Below, one piece after another: positions 48,383-57,023 of a DNA stretch of 64,000 nt (position 1 is its first letter; each line of letters opens with the position of its first letter). Source of the stretch: Streptomyces sp. NBC_01351 (GTDB lineage Bacteria > Actinomycetota > Actinomycetes > Streptomycetales > Streptomycetaceae); the NCBI RefSeq assembly GCF_036237315.1, contig NZ_CP108356.1, positions 6,639,501 to 6,703,500 of the forward strand. Reading direction: 5' to 3'. Made by a program: the position numbers and the translations under genes. The notes beneath the pieces are model-generated. The model saw nothing but the letters and a program-made list of their open reading frames with translations. It had not been told where the DNA came from and searched no databases.

Positions 48383-49987
48383 ATGAACCGCAAGACCATG
48401 GTGCTGACGGCCGCGGCCGGACTGCTCACCCCCACGCTGGCCGCATGCGGCACCGCGACCGGCGGAGGAGCAGGATCCGGAGCGATCGTCGTCGGCACCA
48501 CCGACCGGTTCGAGGCCGCCGAATACGCCCCCGCCCCGTTCGACCCGGCCTACGCCTACGACGCCGGCGCCTGGAACGTCCTGCGACAGACCGTCCAGAC
48601 GCTCATGCACACCCCGCGCGGCGGCGGCGAGCCCGTCCCCGAAGCAGCCTCCGACTGCCGCTTCACCGACACGGGCAACGAGAGCTACCGCTGCACCCTG
48701 CGCCCCGGCCTCAAGTTCGCCTCCGGAGACCCCGTCACCGCCAAGGACGTCAAGTTCTCCGTCGAGCGCGTCCTCGCCATCAAGGACGAGAACGGCCCCT
48801 CCTCGCTGCTCGCCAACATCGACACCGTCGACGCCAAGACCACCGACACCGTCGTCTTCCACCTGAAGACCCCGGACGCGACCTTCCCGCACAAGCTCGC
48901 CACCCCCGCCGCGGGCATCGTCAGCGCGAAGAACTACGACGCCAAGAAGCTCCGCGAGGGCTTCTCCGTGGACGGCTCCGGCCCGTACACGATGAAGGCC
49001 GAAGTCAAGAACAACCAGCTCGTCCGCGCCGTCTTCAGCAAGAACCCCCACTACAAGGGCGACCTCAAGCTGCACAACGACAAGGCCGAACTGCGCACCT
49101 ACGCCGACTCCACGGCCATGGGCAAGGCACTGGCCGACGGCAAGATCCACATGATCTCCCGCACCCTGTCGCCCGCCCAGATCACCGAGCTCTCCACCAA
49201 GCCCCCCAAGGGTGTCAACCTCACCCCGCTGCCCGGCCTGGAGATCCGCTACCTCGGCTTCAACACCGACGCCCCGGTCGTCAAGGACAAGGCAGTACGC
49301 CAGGCCCTCGCCGCCGCCGTGGACCGCACCGCACTCATCGACAAGGTCTACGGCAAGTCCGCGCAGCCCCTGTACTCGCTGGTCCCCACCACCGTCACCG
49401 GCCACGTCAACTCCTTCTTCAACAAGTACGGCGACGCCAACACCGCCAAGGCCGCCACCCTGCTGAAGGACGCCGGGATCAAGACCCCGGTCAAGCTCAC
49501 CCTGAACTACACCACCGACCACTACGGCGACGGCACCGCGGCCGAGTTCGAGGCCCTCAAGGCCCAACTGAACTCCACCCAGCTCTTCGACATCACCGTC
49601 CAGGGCAGCGAGTGGGCCGACTTCCGCCCCGCGCAGAAGAAGGGCGACCACGCCGCATACGGACTCGGCTGGTTCCCCGACTACCCCGACGCCGACAACT
49701 TCCTCGCCCCGTTCCTGGAGCAGGACAACTTCCTGGGCACCCCGTACGCCAACGCCACCGTACGCACCCGGCTCATCCCCGAATCCCGGCGCGCCGCCAA
49801 CCGCGACATCGCCGTCCCCGCGATCACGGAGATGCAGGACATCGTCGCCGAGGACGTGCCCGTCCTGCCCCTGTGGCAGGGCAAGCAGTACGTCGCCGCA
49901 CGCGACGGCATCACCGGAGTGGAATGGTCCGTCAACGCCATCTCCGACCTCCAGCTCTGGGAACTCGGCCGCGGCGCAAGCGGCTGA
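48383..49987 (+). CDS. Peptide-type ABC solute-binding lipoprotein 1
   Basis: The protein is 534 aa from the ATG at 48383. The lipoprotein signal MNRKTMVLTAAAGLLTPTLAAC has lipobox LAAC with Cys 22. The SBP family 5 (DppA/OppA) core includes YRCTLRPGLKFASGDPVTAKDVKFSVERVL, VVFHLKTPDATFPHKLATPAAGIVS and a late WFPDYPDADNFLAPFL. It should bind an oligopeptide or similar ligand outside the membrane. The next gene is a clear paralogue. No permease or ATPase gene is nearby, so the transporter must be encoded elsewhere or the pair has a sensing role. Confidence 0.93.
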   Translation: MNRKTMVLTAAAGLLTPTLAACGTATGGGAGSGAIVVGTTDRFEAAEYAPAPFDPAYAYDAGAWNVLRQTVQTLMHTPRGGGEPVPEAASDCRFTDTGNESYRCTLRPGLKFASGDPVTAKDVKFSVERVLAIKDENGPSSLLANIDTVDAKTTDTVVFHLKTPDATFPHKLATPAAGIVSAKNYDAKKLREGFSVDGSGPYTMKAEVKNNQLVRAVFSKNPHYKGDLKLHNDKAELRTYADSTAMGKALADGKIHMISRTLSPAQITELSTKPPKGVNLTPLPGLEIRYLGFNTDAPVVKDKAVRQALAAAVDRTALIDKVYGKSAQPLYSLVPTTVTGHVNSFFNKYGDANTAKAATLLKDAGIKTPVKLTLNYTTDHYGDGTAAEFEALKAQLNSTQLFDITVQGSEWADFRPAQKKGDHAAYGLGWFPDYPDADNFLAPFLEQDNFLGTPYANATVRTRLIPESRRAANRDIAVPAITEMQDIVAEDVPVLPLWQGKQYVAARDGITGVEWSVNAISDLQLWELGRGASG

Positions 49988-50062
49988 CCCACGCAAACCA
50001 CCACCGGCAGCGGGTGTCGCGGGCCGGCCCGACGAAACTGTTCGACTGAGAAGGACGTAACC

Positions 50063-51643
50063 GTGAATCGACGTAACCAGTGGCTGGCGGCCCCGCTCGG
50101 CGCAGCCACCGCCGCCGCGCTGCTCAGCGGTTGCGGCTCGACCGATGGCTCCAACGCCGGCACCGGCAAGGGCGTGGTCATGGGCATATCCGACAAGGTG
50201 AAGGCCACCGACCCGGCCTCCGGCTACGACCCGGGCTCCTGGGTGCTCTTCAACAACGTCTTCCAGTCGCTCCTCAGCTTCCCCAAGGGCGGCACCATCC
50301 CCGAGCCCGACGCCGCGGAGGCCTGCGGCTTCGAGGGCAGCGACAGCAAGACGTACAAGTGCACCCTGCGCGGCGGCCTGAAGTTCAGCAACGGCCACAG
50401 CCTCACCTCGAAGGACGTCAAGCACTCCTTCGACCGCACCCTGAAGATCAACGACGAGAACGGCCCCGCCGTCATGCTCGCCTCGATCGCCACCATCGAC
50501 GCCCCCGACGACAAGACCGTCGTCTTCCACCTCAAGACCCCCGACGCGACCTTCCCCAGCAAGATCGCCTCGGGCGCCGGCTCCATCGTCGACCGCAGCG
50601 AGTACCCCGCCGACAAGCTCCGCACCGACAACAAGGTCACCGGCTCCGGCGTCTACAAGCTGGACTCCATCAACGACAAGAGCGCCAACTTCTCCGTCAA
50701 CGAGTCCTACACCGGCAAGGCCAAGCCGAAGAACTCCGGCGTCACCATGAAGTTCTTCAACGAGGACCAGGCCGCCCTCAAGAAGGTCCTCGAAAGCGGA
50801 GACGTCGACTTCGCCTTCCGCGGCCTCGCCGCCAAGGACATCGCCGGCCTCGCCTCCGGCACCGCGGACCAGAAGGTCGAGGTCGTCCAGGGCGCCGGAG
50901 CCGAGGTCCAGCACCTCGTCTTCAACATGAACGACCCGGTCGCCGGCAAGATCCACGTCCGCAAGGCCATCGCCTACCTCGTCGACCGCGAAGCCCTGGT
51001 CAAGGAGGTCTACGCGGGAACCGCGACCTCCCTCTACTCCATCGTCCCGGCCGGCATCGCCTCCCACACCACGCCGTTCTTCACCCGCTACGGCGGCAGC
51101 CCCCAGGTGGAGAAGGCCAAGGCCGTCCTGCGCGCCGCCAACGTCAAGGACAAGGTCAAGCTGACCCTCTACTCGACGCCCTCGCGCTACGGCCACTCCA
51201 CGGACCAGGAACTGCAGCTCATCGCCAAGCAGCTCAACGAGAGCGGCCTCTTCGAAGCCGACGTCAAGTCCGCCGAGTTCGATCAGTACGAGAAGGACAT
51301 CGAGGCCGGCAAGTACGGCGTCTACGTGAAGGGCTGGGTGCCCGACTACCCGGACGCCGACAACTTCACCCAGCCGTTCTTCGGCCCCGGCAACGTCCTC
51401 GGCAACAACTACGACAACAAGGAGATCACCGGGACGATCATCCCGTCGACCTCCGCGAAGTCCGACCGCGGCGCCGCCGGCACGGACTACGACCGCCTCC
51501 AGGACATCGTCGCCGACGAGATCCCGATCCTCCCGCTCTGGCAGGGCAAGCAGTACGCGGTCACCCGCCCGAACGTCAGCGGCCTCCAGTGGTCGCTCGA
51601 CGCGTCGACCGTCTTCCGCTTCTGGGAGATCAGCAAGGGCTGA
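50063..51643 (+). CDS. Peptide-type ABC solute-binding lipoprotein 2
   Basis: The protein is 526 aa from a GTG at 50063. The signal ends in lipobox LSGC (Cys 24). Segments YKCTLRGGLKFSNGHSLTSKDVKHSFDRTLKI, VVFHLKTPDATFPSKIASGAGSIVD and GWVPDYPDADNFTQPFFGPGN parallel those of the preceding gene. The pair therefore arose by tandem duplication and then diverged. The gap between them is 75 bp, so one transcript is likely. A strong hairpin follows. Confidence 0.93.
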   Translation: MNRRNQWLAAPLGAATAAALLSGCGSTDGSNAGTGKGVVMGISDKVKATDPASGYDPGSWVLFNNVFQSLLSFPKGGTIPEPDAAEACGFEGSDSKTYKCTLRGGLKFSNGHSLTSKDVKHSFDRTLKINDENGPAVMLASIATIDAPDDKTVVFHLKTPDATFPSKIASGAGSIVDRSEYPADKLRTDNKVTGSGVYKLDSINDKSANFSVNESYTGKAKPKNSGVTMKFFNEDQAALKKVLESGDVDFAFRGLAAKDIAGLASGTADQKVEVVQGAGAEVQHLVFNMNDPVAGKIHVRKAIAYLVDREALVKEVYAGTATSLYSIVPAGIASHTTPFFTRYGGSPQVEKAKAVLRAANVKDKVKLTLYSTPSRYGHSTDQELQLIAKQLNESGLFEADVKSAEFDQYEKDIEAGKYGVYVKGWVPDYPDADNFTQPFFGPGNVLGNNYDNKEITGTIIPSTSAKSDRGAAGTDYDRLQDIVADEIPILPLWQGKQYAVTRPNVSGLQWSLDASTVFRFWEISKG

Positions 51644-51659
51644 GCCCCCGCCCCACGGC

Positions 51660-51698
51660 AACGGGCCGGTAGCCGCGTGACGCGGCTACCGGCCCGTT
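51660..51698. terminator. Strong bidirectional terminator
   Basis: An 18-bp perfect stem begins AACGGGCCGGTAGCCGCG with loop TGA. It lies between the convergent lipoprotein and response-regulator genes. Confidence 0.92.
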
Positions 51699-51714
51699 GC
51701 CGTACCCGGAATCC

Positions 51715-52389
51715 CTACTGGCTCGCGCCCGGCCGCACCAGACCGCTCTCGTACGCGTACACCGCCGCCTGCACCCGGTCCCGCAGCCCCAGCTTCGTCA
51801 ACACGTGACCCACGTGCGTCTTCACCGTGGTCTCACTCACGAACAGGTCCGCCGCGATCTCCGCGTTCGACAACCCGCGCGCCACCAGCTTCAGCACCTC
51901 GACCTCCCGCTCGGTCAACGTACCCAGGGTGTCCGGCACGCTCTCCTCACCCGAAGGCAAATGACCCGCGTACTTGTCCAGCAGCCGCCGCGTGATGCTC
52001 GGCGCGAGCATCGCCTCGCCCCCCGCCACCACCCGGATCGCCTGCACCAGCTCATTGGCCGGAGCATCCTTCAACAGGAACCCGCTCGCCCCCGCCCGCA
52101 GCGCCTCCACCACGTACTCGTCCAGATCGAACGTGGTCAGTACCAGCACCTTCGCCGGACCGTCCCGACCCGGACCCGTGATCTGCCGGGTCGCCTCCAC
52201 CCCGTCCATCCGCGGCATCCGGATGTCCATCAGCACCACGTCCGGCTGGAGCGCCCGCACCTGGTCCAGCGCCTGCAGGCCGTCCCCGGCCTCACCGACC
52301 ACCGCGAGGTCCTCCTCGGCCTCCAGGATCATCCGGAAGCCGGTGCGCAGCAGCGGCTGGTCATCGACCAGAAGGACGCGGATCGCCAC
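51715..52389 (-). CDS. NarL/LuxR-family response regulator (orphan)
   Basis: The protein is 224 aa from the ATG at 52389. Its receiver domain has DD near 9-10, the phosphoacceptor Asp near 55 (VVLMDIRMPRMDG), Thr in VLTTFD and Lys in FLLKDA. The LuxR-type helix-turn-helix occupies residues about 155-215 (LTEREVEVLKLVARGLSNAEIAADLFVSETTVKTHVGHVL). No histidine kinase is adjacent, so its partner is elsewhere. Confidence 0.94.
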   Translation of the reverse strand: MAIRVLLVDDQPLLRTGFRMILEAEEDLAVVGEAGDGLQALDQVRALQPDVVLMDIRMPRMDGVEATRQITGPGRDGPAKVLVLTTFDLDEYVVEALRAGASGFLLKDAPANELVQAIRVVAGGEAMLAPSITRRLLDKYAGHLPSGEESVPDTLGTLTEREVEVLKLVARGLSNAEIAADLFVSETTVKTHVGHVLTKLGLRDRVQAAVYAYESGLVRPGASQ

Positions 52390-52454
52390 GGGGTCTACCT
52401 CGTATTCGTACGGCGGCTACGACGGACGCCGCCCATTCTGCCCTGACGCGACGA

Positions 52455-53390
52455 TCAGGAATCCGCCGGGCGAGGACCGATCGTCAGAGGATAGGCCGGG
52501 GGAGTACCCCCGAACTCGGGACACACCGCCTGATGATCACACCAGCCACACAGCTTCGTCGGCCGCGGCCGCCAATCACCCGACTCCGTCGCCTCCCGGA
52601 TCGCCTCCCACAACGCGTGCAGCTTCCGCTCCACCCGCTCCAGATCCTCCACCACCGGGTCGTACGTCAGAACCTCACCACTGCCCAGGTACACCAACTG
52701 CAACCGCCGCGGCACGACCTGCTTCAGCCGCCACACCACCAACGCGTAGAACTTCATCTGGAACAACGCACCCTCGGCATACTCCGGCCGCGGCGCCTTG
52801 CCCGTCTTGTAGTCGACGATCCGCACCTCACCCGTCGGCGCCACGTCCACCCGGTCGATGATCCCCCGCAACCGAAGCCCCGACGCCAGCTCCGTCTCCA
52901 CGAAGAACTCCCGCTCCACCGGCTCCAGCCGCGTCGGGTCCTCCAACGTGAACCAACGGTCCACCAGCGCCTCGGCCTCCGTCAGCCACCCCGCCAGCCC
53001 CGCCCCCTCATCACCCTCCGGGAACAACTCCGCCAGCTCCGGCTTCGACTCCAGCAACCGCTCCCACTGCCCCGGGATCAACGCCTTCGCCGCCGGCGCC
53101 GTCCGCTCCGCCGCAGGATGATCGAAGAGCCGCTCCAGCACCGCGTGCACCAGCGTCCCCCGCGTCGCCGCCGCACTCGGCTTCTCCGGCAGCTTGTCGA
53201 TCACCCGGAACCGGTAGAGCAGCGGGCACCGCATGAAATCGCTCGCCCGCGAAGGAGAGAGCGAAGAAGGCGCCACAGCGGCCCGCGCCGCGACGGCACC
53301 CGCCCCGGCATCCACCGTGACATCCACAGTGGAACCCGCAGCGGCACCCGCATCGGCGGCACCTGGCACAGCACCCGAGCTCGTCGTCAT
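52455..53390 (-). CDS. RecB-family (PD-(D/E)XK) nuclease with Fe-S cluster
   Basis: The protein is 311 aa from the ATG at 53390. LSPSRASDFMRCPLLYRFRVIDKLPE, RGTLVHAVLERLFD, GIIDRVDVAPTGEVRIVDYKTGKAP (the catalytic Asp...Asp-x-Lys of PD-(D/E)XK) and the final LCGWCDHQAVCPEF are typical. One early Cys (55) and three late Cys make the AddB-like [4Fe-4S] ligand set. It is a nuclease of the Cas4/AddB/RecB-C-terminal type, without a helicase domain. No CRISPR is present, so a DNA-repair role is more likely. Confidence 0.92.
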   Translation of the reverse strand: MTTSSGAVPGAADAGAAAGSTVDVTVDAGAGAVAARAAVAPSSLSPSRASDFMRCPLLYRFRVIDKLPEKPSAAATRGTLVHAVLERLFDHPAAERTAPAAKALIPGQWERLLESKPELAELFPEGDEGAGLAGWLTEAEALVDRWFTLEDPTRLEPVEREFFVETELASGLRLRGIIDRVDVAPTGEVRIVDYKTGKAPRPEYAEGALFQMKFYALVVWRLKQVVPRRLQLVYLGSGEVLTYDPVVEDLERVERKLHALWEAIREATESGDWRPRPTKLCGWCDHQAVCPEFGGTPPAYPLTIGPRPADS

Positions 53391-53549
53391 GCACAAAACC
53401 CTACGACCCACCACCGACAGCCCGCGCCATACCATCGACGCCGAGCCCCCTCGCACTGCATGATCAGAGCATCACAACCCACTACACCCCCACCTAAAGC
53501 ACCACCCGAACCACACCGGAACCACCCCAGCACCGAACGAAGGACAGCC

Positions 53550-54749
53550 GTGGCAGACACCGACGAAACCGGCGGGCGCGCAGGCCGGCGCTCAGGACCG
53601 GGCGGCGGCATCCTCATGGGCCGCCCCTTCGGCGTGCCCGTCTACGTCTCGCCCAGCTGGTTCCTCGTAGCCGCCCTCATCACCTGGGTCTTCGGCAACC
53701 AGCTCGACCGCGTCCTCCCCGACCTCGGACCCATCCGCTACCTCGTCTCCCTCTTCTTCGCCGTCGCCTTCTACGCCTCCGTCCTCGTCCACGAACTCGC
53801 CCACACCGTCGCCGCCCTCCGCTTCAAACTCCCCGTCCGCCGCATCCAGCTCCAGTTCTTCGGCGGCGTCTCCGAAATCGAGAAGGAATCCGAGACCCCC
53901 GGCCGCGAATTCGTCCTCGCCTTCGTCGGCCCCCTCCTCTCCCTCCTCCTCGCCGGAGCCTTCTACCTCGGCATGAAAGCCGTCGACCCGGCCACCGTCC
54001 CCGGCGTCCTCCTCGCCGGCCTGATGATCTCCAACCTCCTCGTCGCCGCCTTCAACCTGCTCCCCGGCCTCCCCCTCGACGGCGGCCGCATGCTCCGCGC
54101 CGTCATCTGGGGCATCACCGGCAAACCCATGGCCGGCACCATCGCCGCCGCCTGGATCGGCCGCGCCCTCGCCGTCGCCGTCCTCCTCGGCCTCCCCCTC
54201 CTCACCCACACCGGAGTCCTCGGCAACCGCACCGACGAGATCGGCGGCATGGACACCGTCATGGACGCACTCCTCGCCGCCATCCTCGCCGCCATCATCT
54301 GGACCGGAGCCGGCAACAGCCTCCGCATGGCCCGCCTCCGCGAACACCTCCCCGAACTCCGCGCCCGCACCCTCACCCGCCGCGCCATCCCCGTCGAGAA
54401 CACCACCCCCCTCTCCGAAGCCCTCCGCCGCGCCAACGAAGCAGGCGCCCGCGCCCTCGTCATCGTCGACGGCCACGGAGACCCCACCGCCATCGTCCGC
54501 GAAACCGCCATCGCCTCCGTCCCCGAACACCGCCGCCCCTGGGTCGCCGTCAGCACCCTCGCCCAAGACCTCACCGACGGCATGAAGGTTTCCGCGGACC
54601 TCACCGGCGAAGAACTCCTCGACCACCTCCGCGCCACCCCCGCCACCGAATACCTCGTCCTCGAACCCACCGGCGAGATCTACGGCGTCCTCTCCACCCT
54701 CGACGTCGAAAAGGCCTTCGTGAAAGCCATGGCACGGCCCCAGTCCTGA
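53550..54749 (+). CDS. Site-2-protease-type M50 metalloprotease with CBS domains
   Basis: The protein is 399 aa from a GTG at 53550 with AGGACAG upstream. Several membrane helices carry HELAH (81-85) and the second zinc motif NLLPGLPLDGGRM (Asp near 177). The C-terminal 130 residues form a CBS pair (ARTLTRRAIPVENTTPLSEALRRANEAGARALVIVD; EYLVLEPTGEIYGVLSTLDVEKAF). Such Rip3-like proteases cut membrane proteins (often anti-sigma factors) inside the bilayer, with CBS domains sensing nucleotides. It lies 18 bp upstream of trmI, so they are probably co-transcribed. Confidence 0.94.
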   Translation: MADTDETGGRAGRRSGPGGGILMGRPFGVPVYVSPSWFLVAALITWVFGNQLDRVLPDLGPIRYLVSLFFAVAFYASVLVHELAHTVAALRFKLPVRRIQLQFFGGVSEIEKESETPGREFVLAFVGPLLSLLLAGAFYLGMKAVDPATVPGVLLAGLMISNLLVAAFNLLPGLPLDGGRMLRAVIWGITGKPMAGTIAAAWIGRALAVAVLLGLPLLTHTGVLGNRTDEIGGMDTVMDALLAAILAAIIWTGAGNSLRMARLREHLPELRARTLTRRAIPVENTTPLSEALRRANEAGARALVIVDGHGDPTAIVRETAIASVPEHRRPWVAVSTLAQDLTDGMKVSADLTGEELLDHLRATPATEYLVLEPTGEIYGVLSTLDVEKAFVKAMARPQS

Positions 54750-54767
54750 AGCCAATACACTGGTCAC

Positions 54768-55664
54768 ATGTCCGAACCGACCGGTGCCGCCCGCCGACGC
54801 GGGCCCTTCAAGGTCGGGGACCAGGTTCAGCTCACCGACCCCAAGGGCCGCCACTACACGTTCACGCTCGAAGCAGGGAAGAATTTCCACACCCACAAGG
54901 GTTCCTTCCCCCACGACGAGCTGATCGGTGCTCCCGAAGGCAGTGTTGTCCGTACCACGGGGAACGTCGCGTACCTCGCGCTGCGCCCCCTGCTCCCCGA
55001 CTACGTCCTGTCCATGCCCCGCGGCGCCGCCGTGGTCTACCCCAAGGACGCCGGCCAGATCCTGGCCTTCGCCGACATCTTCCCCGGCGCCCGCGTCGTG
55101 GAAGCAGGCGTCGGCTCCGGCTCCCTGAGCAGCTTCCTGCTGCGCGCCATCGGCGACCAGGGCATGCTCCACAGCTACGAGCGCCGCGCGGACTTCGCCG
55201 AAATCGCCACCGCCAACGTCGAGCGCTACTTCGGCGGCCCCCACCCCGCGTGGCAGCTGACCGTCGGCGACCTCCAGGACAACCTGTCCGACACCGACGT
55301 CGACCGCGTCATCCTCGACATGCTCGCCCCCTGGGAATGCCTCGAAGCGGTCAAGAAGGCCCTCGTCCCCGGCGGCATCCTCTGCTGCTACGTGGCCACC
55401 ACCACCCAGCTGTCCAAGACCGTCGAATCCATCCGCGAGATCGGCTGCTTCGCCGAACCGCAGCCGTGGGAATCGATGATCCGCAACTGGCACGTCGAAG
55501 GCCTCGCGGTCCGCCCCGACCACCGGATGATCGGCCACACCGGCTTCCTCGTCACCGCCCGCCGCCTCGCCGACGGCGTCGAGCCCCCCATGCGCCGCCG
55601 CCGCCCCGCCAAGGGCGCCTACGGCGAGGACTACGACGGACCCGGCAGCGACCGCTCCGCATAA
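54768..55664 (+). CDS. trmI: tRNA (adenine-58-N1)-methyltransferase TrmI
   Basis: The protein is 298 aa from the ATG at 54768. The N-terminal beta domain (GDQVQLTDPKGRHYTFTLEAGKNFHTHKGSFPHDELIG) is TrmI-specific, and the Rossmann domain has the SAM motif VVEAGVGSGSLSSFLLRAI near residue 110 and RVILDMLAPWECLE. It makes m1A58 in the T-loop of tRNA using AdoMet, as a tetramer. Actinobacterial trmI is usually close to the arc/Pup locus, as here. It is followed by a very strong terminator. Confidence 0.95.
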   Translation: MSEPTGAARRRGPFKVGDQVQLTDPKGRHYTFTLEAGKNFHTHKGSFPHDELIGAPEGSVVRTTGNVAYLALRPLLPDYVLSMPRGAAVVYPKDAGQILAFADIFPGARVVEAGVGSGSLSSFLLRAIGDQGMLHSYERRADFAEIATANVERYFGGPHPAWQLTVGDLQDNLSDTDVDRVILDMLAPWECLEAVKKALVPGGILCCYVATTTQLSKTVESIREIGCFAEPQPWESMIRNWHVEGLAVRPDHRMIGHTGFLVTARRLADGVEPPMRRRRPAKGAYGEDYDGPGSDRSA

Positions 55665-55684
55665 CCGCTCCGCGCATTCAACAC

Positions 55685-55740
55685 AAAGGCGCTGTGGCGC
55701 AGTTCCCCACTCATCCCGGGAACTGCGCCACAGCGCCTTT
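55685..55740 (+). terminator. Very strong terminator after trmI
   Basis: A 23-bp perfect stem (AAAGGCGCTGTGGCGCAGTT CCC and its complement) with a 10-base loop is followed by T residues. Confidence 0.94.
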
Positions 55741-55849
55741 TCGTTGTCGGGTGAAACGCCCAGCCGGACCGGACCCGGCCGTTCCACCATCGTGTGAGGT
55801 ATGGCACGATGCTGGCTCCCCGTCACCCCTCGCACAGGAGACACCCCGC

Positions 55850-56434
55850 GTGCTGCACAGCCCCGCCGAGCTGACGCCGACACTGCAAACCCTGGGACAC
55901 ACGCGCACCAAGCCCGTCCACTGGATCGCCACCGCATCCGCCATGGCCGCCGTCATAGCCGGCGCCGGACTCGTCCAACCCGCCACCGGGGCCTCCGCCC
56001 AAGCCGCCGAAGGCCCCCAGGCAGCCGCACCCGACCCCGCCGGGATCACCTACCCCCTCGACTGCAAGGGCGCCCCCCAGACCGTCACCGCCACCGCCCA
56101 GGGCGACCTCGACGGCGACGGCCGCCCCGAAACCGTCGCAGCCGTCCGCTGCGAAGCCGGATCCGGCACCCCGCCCCACGCCGTCTACGTACTCGTCCAG
56201 GACCGCACCGAAGGCGCCCGCCCCCGCGTCGTCGCCACCCTGCTCGAAGCCACCCAGCGCAAGACCGCCACCGATCTCACCGTGCGCGACCGAACCGTCA
56301 CCGCACGCCTCCTCGGCTACTCCTCACCCGACGTCCCGCGCTACAGCCCCGACCTCGAACAGCTCGCCAAGTGGCGCTGGAGCGACGGAAAATTCCGCCA
56401 GGAGCTGACGGACTCAGCCGTCAAGAGTGTTTGA
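55850..56434 (+). CDS. Secreted hypothetical protein with DGDG repeat
   Basis: The protein is 194 aa from a GTG at 55850 with CAGGAG upstream. A positively charged start is followed by a hydrophobic segment (HWIATASAMAAVIAGAGLVQ), a signal peptide or anchor. The mature part has a calcium-loop-like motif GDLDGDGRPETV, two Cys (CKGAPQ and RCEAG) and about 80 further residues of mixed strands. The FG-GAP/VCBS-like DxDGDG motif suggests an extracellular or surface role. No family could be recognised. It is convergent with the ferredoxin gene (4-bp gap). Confidence 0.75.
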   Translation: MLHSPAELTPTLQTLGHTRTKPVHWIATASAMAAVIAGAGLVQPATGASAQAAEGPQAAAPDPAGITYPLDCKGAPQTVTATAQGDLDGDGRPETVAAVRCEAGSGTPPHAVYVLVQDRTEGARPRVVATLLEATQRKTATDLTVRDRTVTARLLGYSSPDVPRYSPDLEQLAKWRWSDGKFRQELTDSAVKSV

Positions 56435-56438
56435 ACCC

Positions 56439-56759
56439 TCACTCCGCGTCCGGACCGAACACTTCCACCCTGTCCGAAACACGCCTCACGTGGATGCAGT
56501 CACCCGGACATTCCTTCGCCGAATCCACCACGTCCCGGAGCAGCGTCAGCGGAACCGGAGTCGTCGCCCCCGCCTCCTGCAACAGCTCGTCCTCCGCACC
56601 CTTCACATACGCCAGACCATCGATGTCCAGCTCGAACACCTCCGGCGCGTACTGCACGCAGATGCCGTCCCCGGTGCACAGGTCCTGGTCGATCCAGACC
56701 TCAAGCGGCTCGCCGGACCCGCCGACGAGCTCCGTCGGAGCCTCCTGCTGCACGGTCAT
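56439..56759 (-). CDS. Ferredoxin, [3Fe-4S]/[4Fe-4S] type
   Basis: The protein is 106 aa from the ATG at 56759 with AGGGGAT upstream; an ATG at 56792 would add 11 residues. CTGDGIC and CPGDCIHV supply four Cys in the arrangement of actinobacterial single-cluster ferredoxins that serve cytochromes P450 and other oxygenases. LEVWIDQDLCTGDG and APEVFELDIDGLAYV are typical. An insert between the Cys pairs (ELLQEAGATTPVPL) is characteristic of this conserved actinobacterial copy next to arc. It is a small soluble electron carrier; the partner is unknown. Confidence 0.9.
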   Translation of the reverse strand: MTVQQEAPTELVGGSGEPLEVWIDQDLCTGDGICVQYAPEVFELDIDGLAYVKGAEDELLQEAGATTPVPLTLLRDVVDSAKECPGDCIHVRRVSDRVEVFGPDAE

Positions 56760-57023
56760 ATCCCCTGCCGTTCCCTGCCCTGAGTGATCCATCCCGGTCA
56801 CAACTCGCGGCAAGTCGCGCGGGCCCTGACGGGTGTTGAACAGTTCGACCTTACAACCGGCCGCTTTCAGATGTTCATGGGTGGGTATTTCCTAGGCGTG
56901 AGGGAGTACGCAAGGGTGAAGATCGGACACGCCTCTACCGTCTTTGTGATCTAGGGGTTTCAATCACCACCAGCCCAGGTAGGGTCAGGAAGCGTCCAGC
57001 TCCCCTTGGAGGAGGTGAGGACC

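Noticed and set aside
48338..51661. Long open frame antisense to both lipoprotein genes
   Set aside because: The plus strand holds two clear lipoproteins with lipoboxes and family motifs. The antisense frame is Gly/Val/Leu-rich shadow sequence.
52455..53390. Cas4 of a CRISPR system
   Set aside because: The Fe-S PD-(D/E)XK nuclease is Cas4/AddB-like, but no other cas genes or direct-repeat arrays are in the window.
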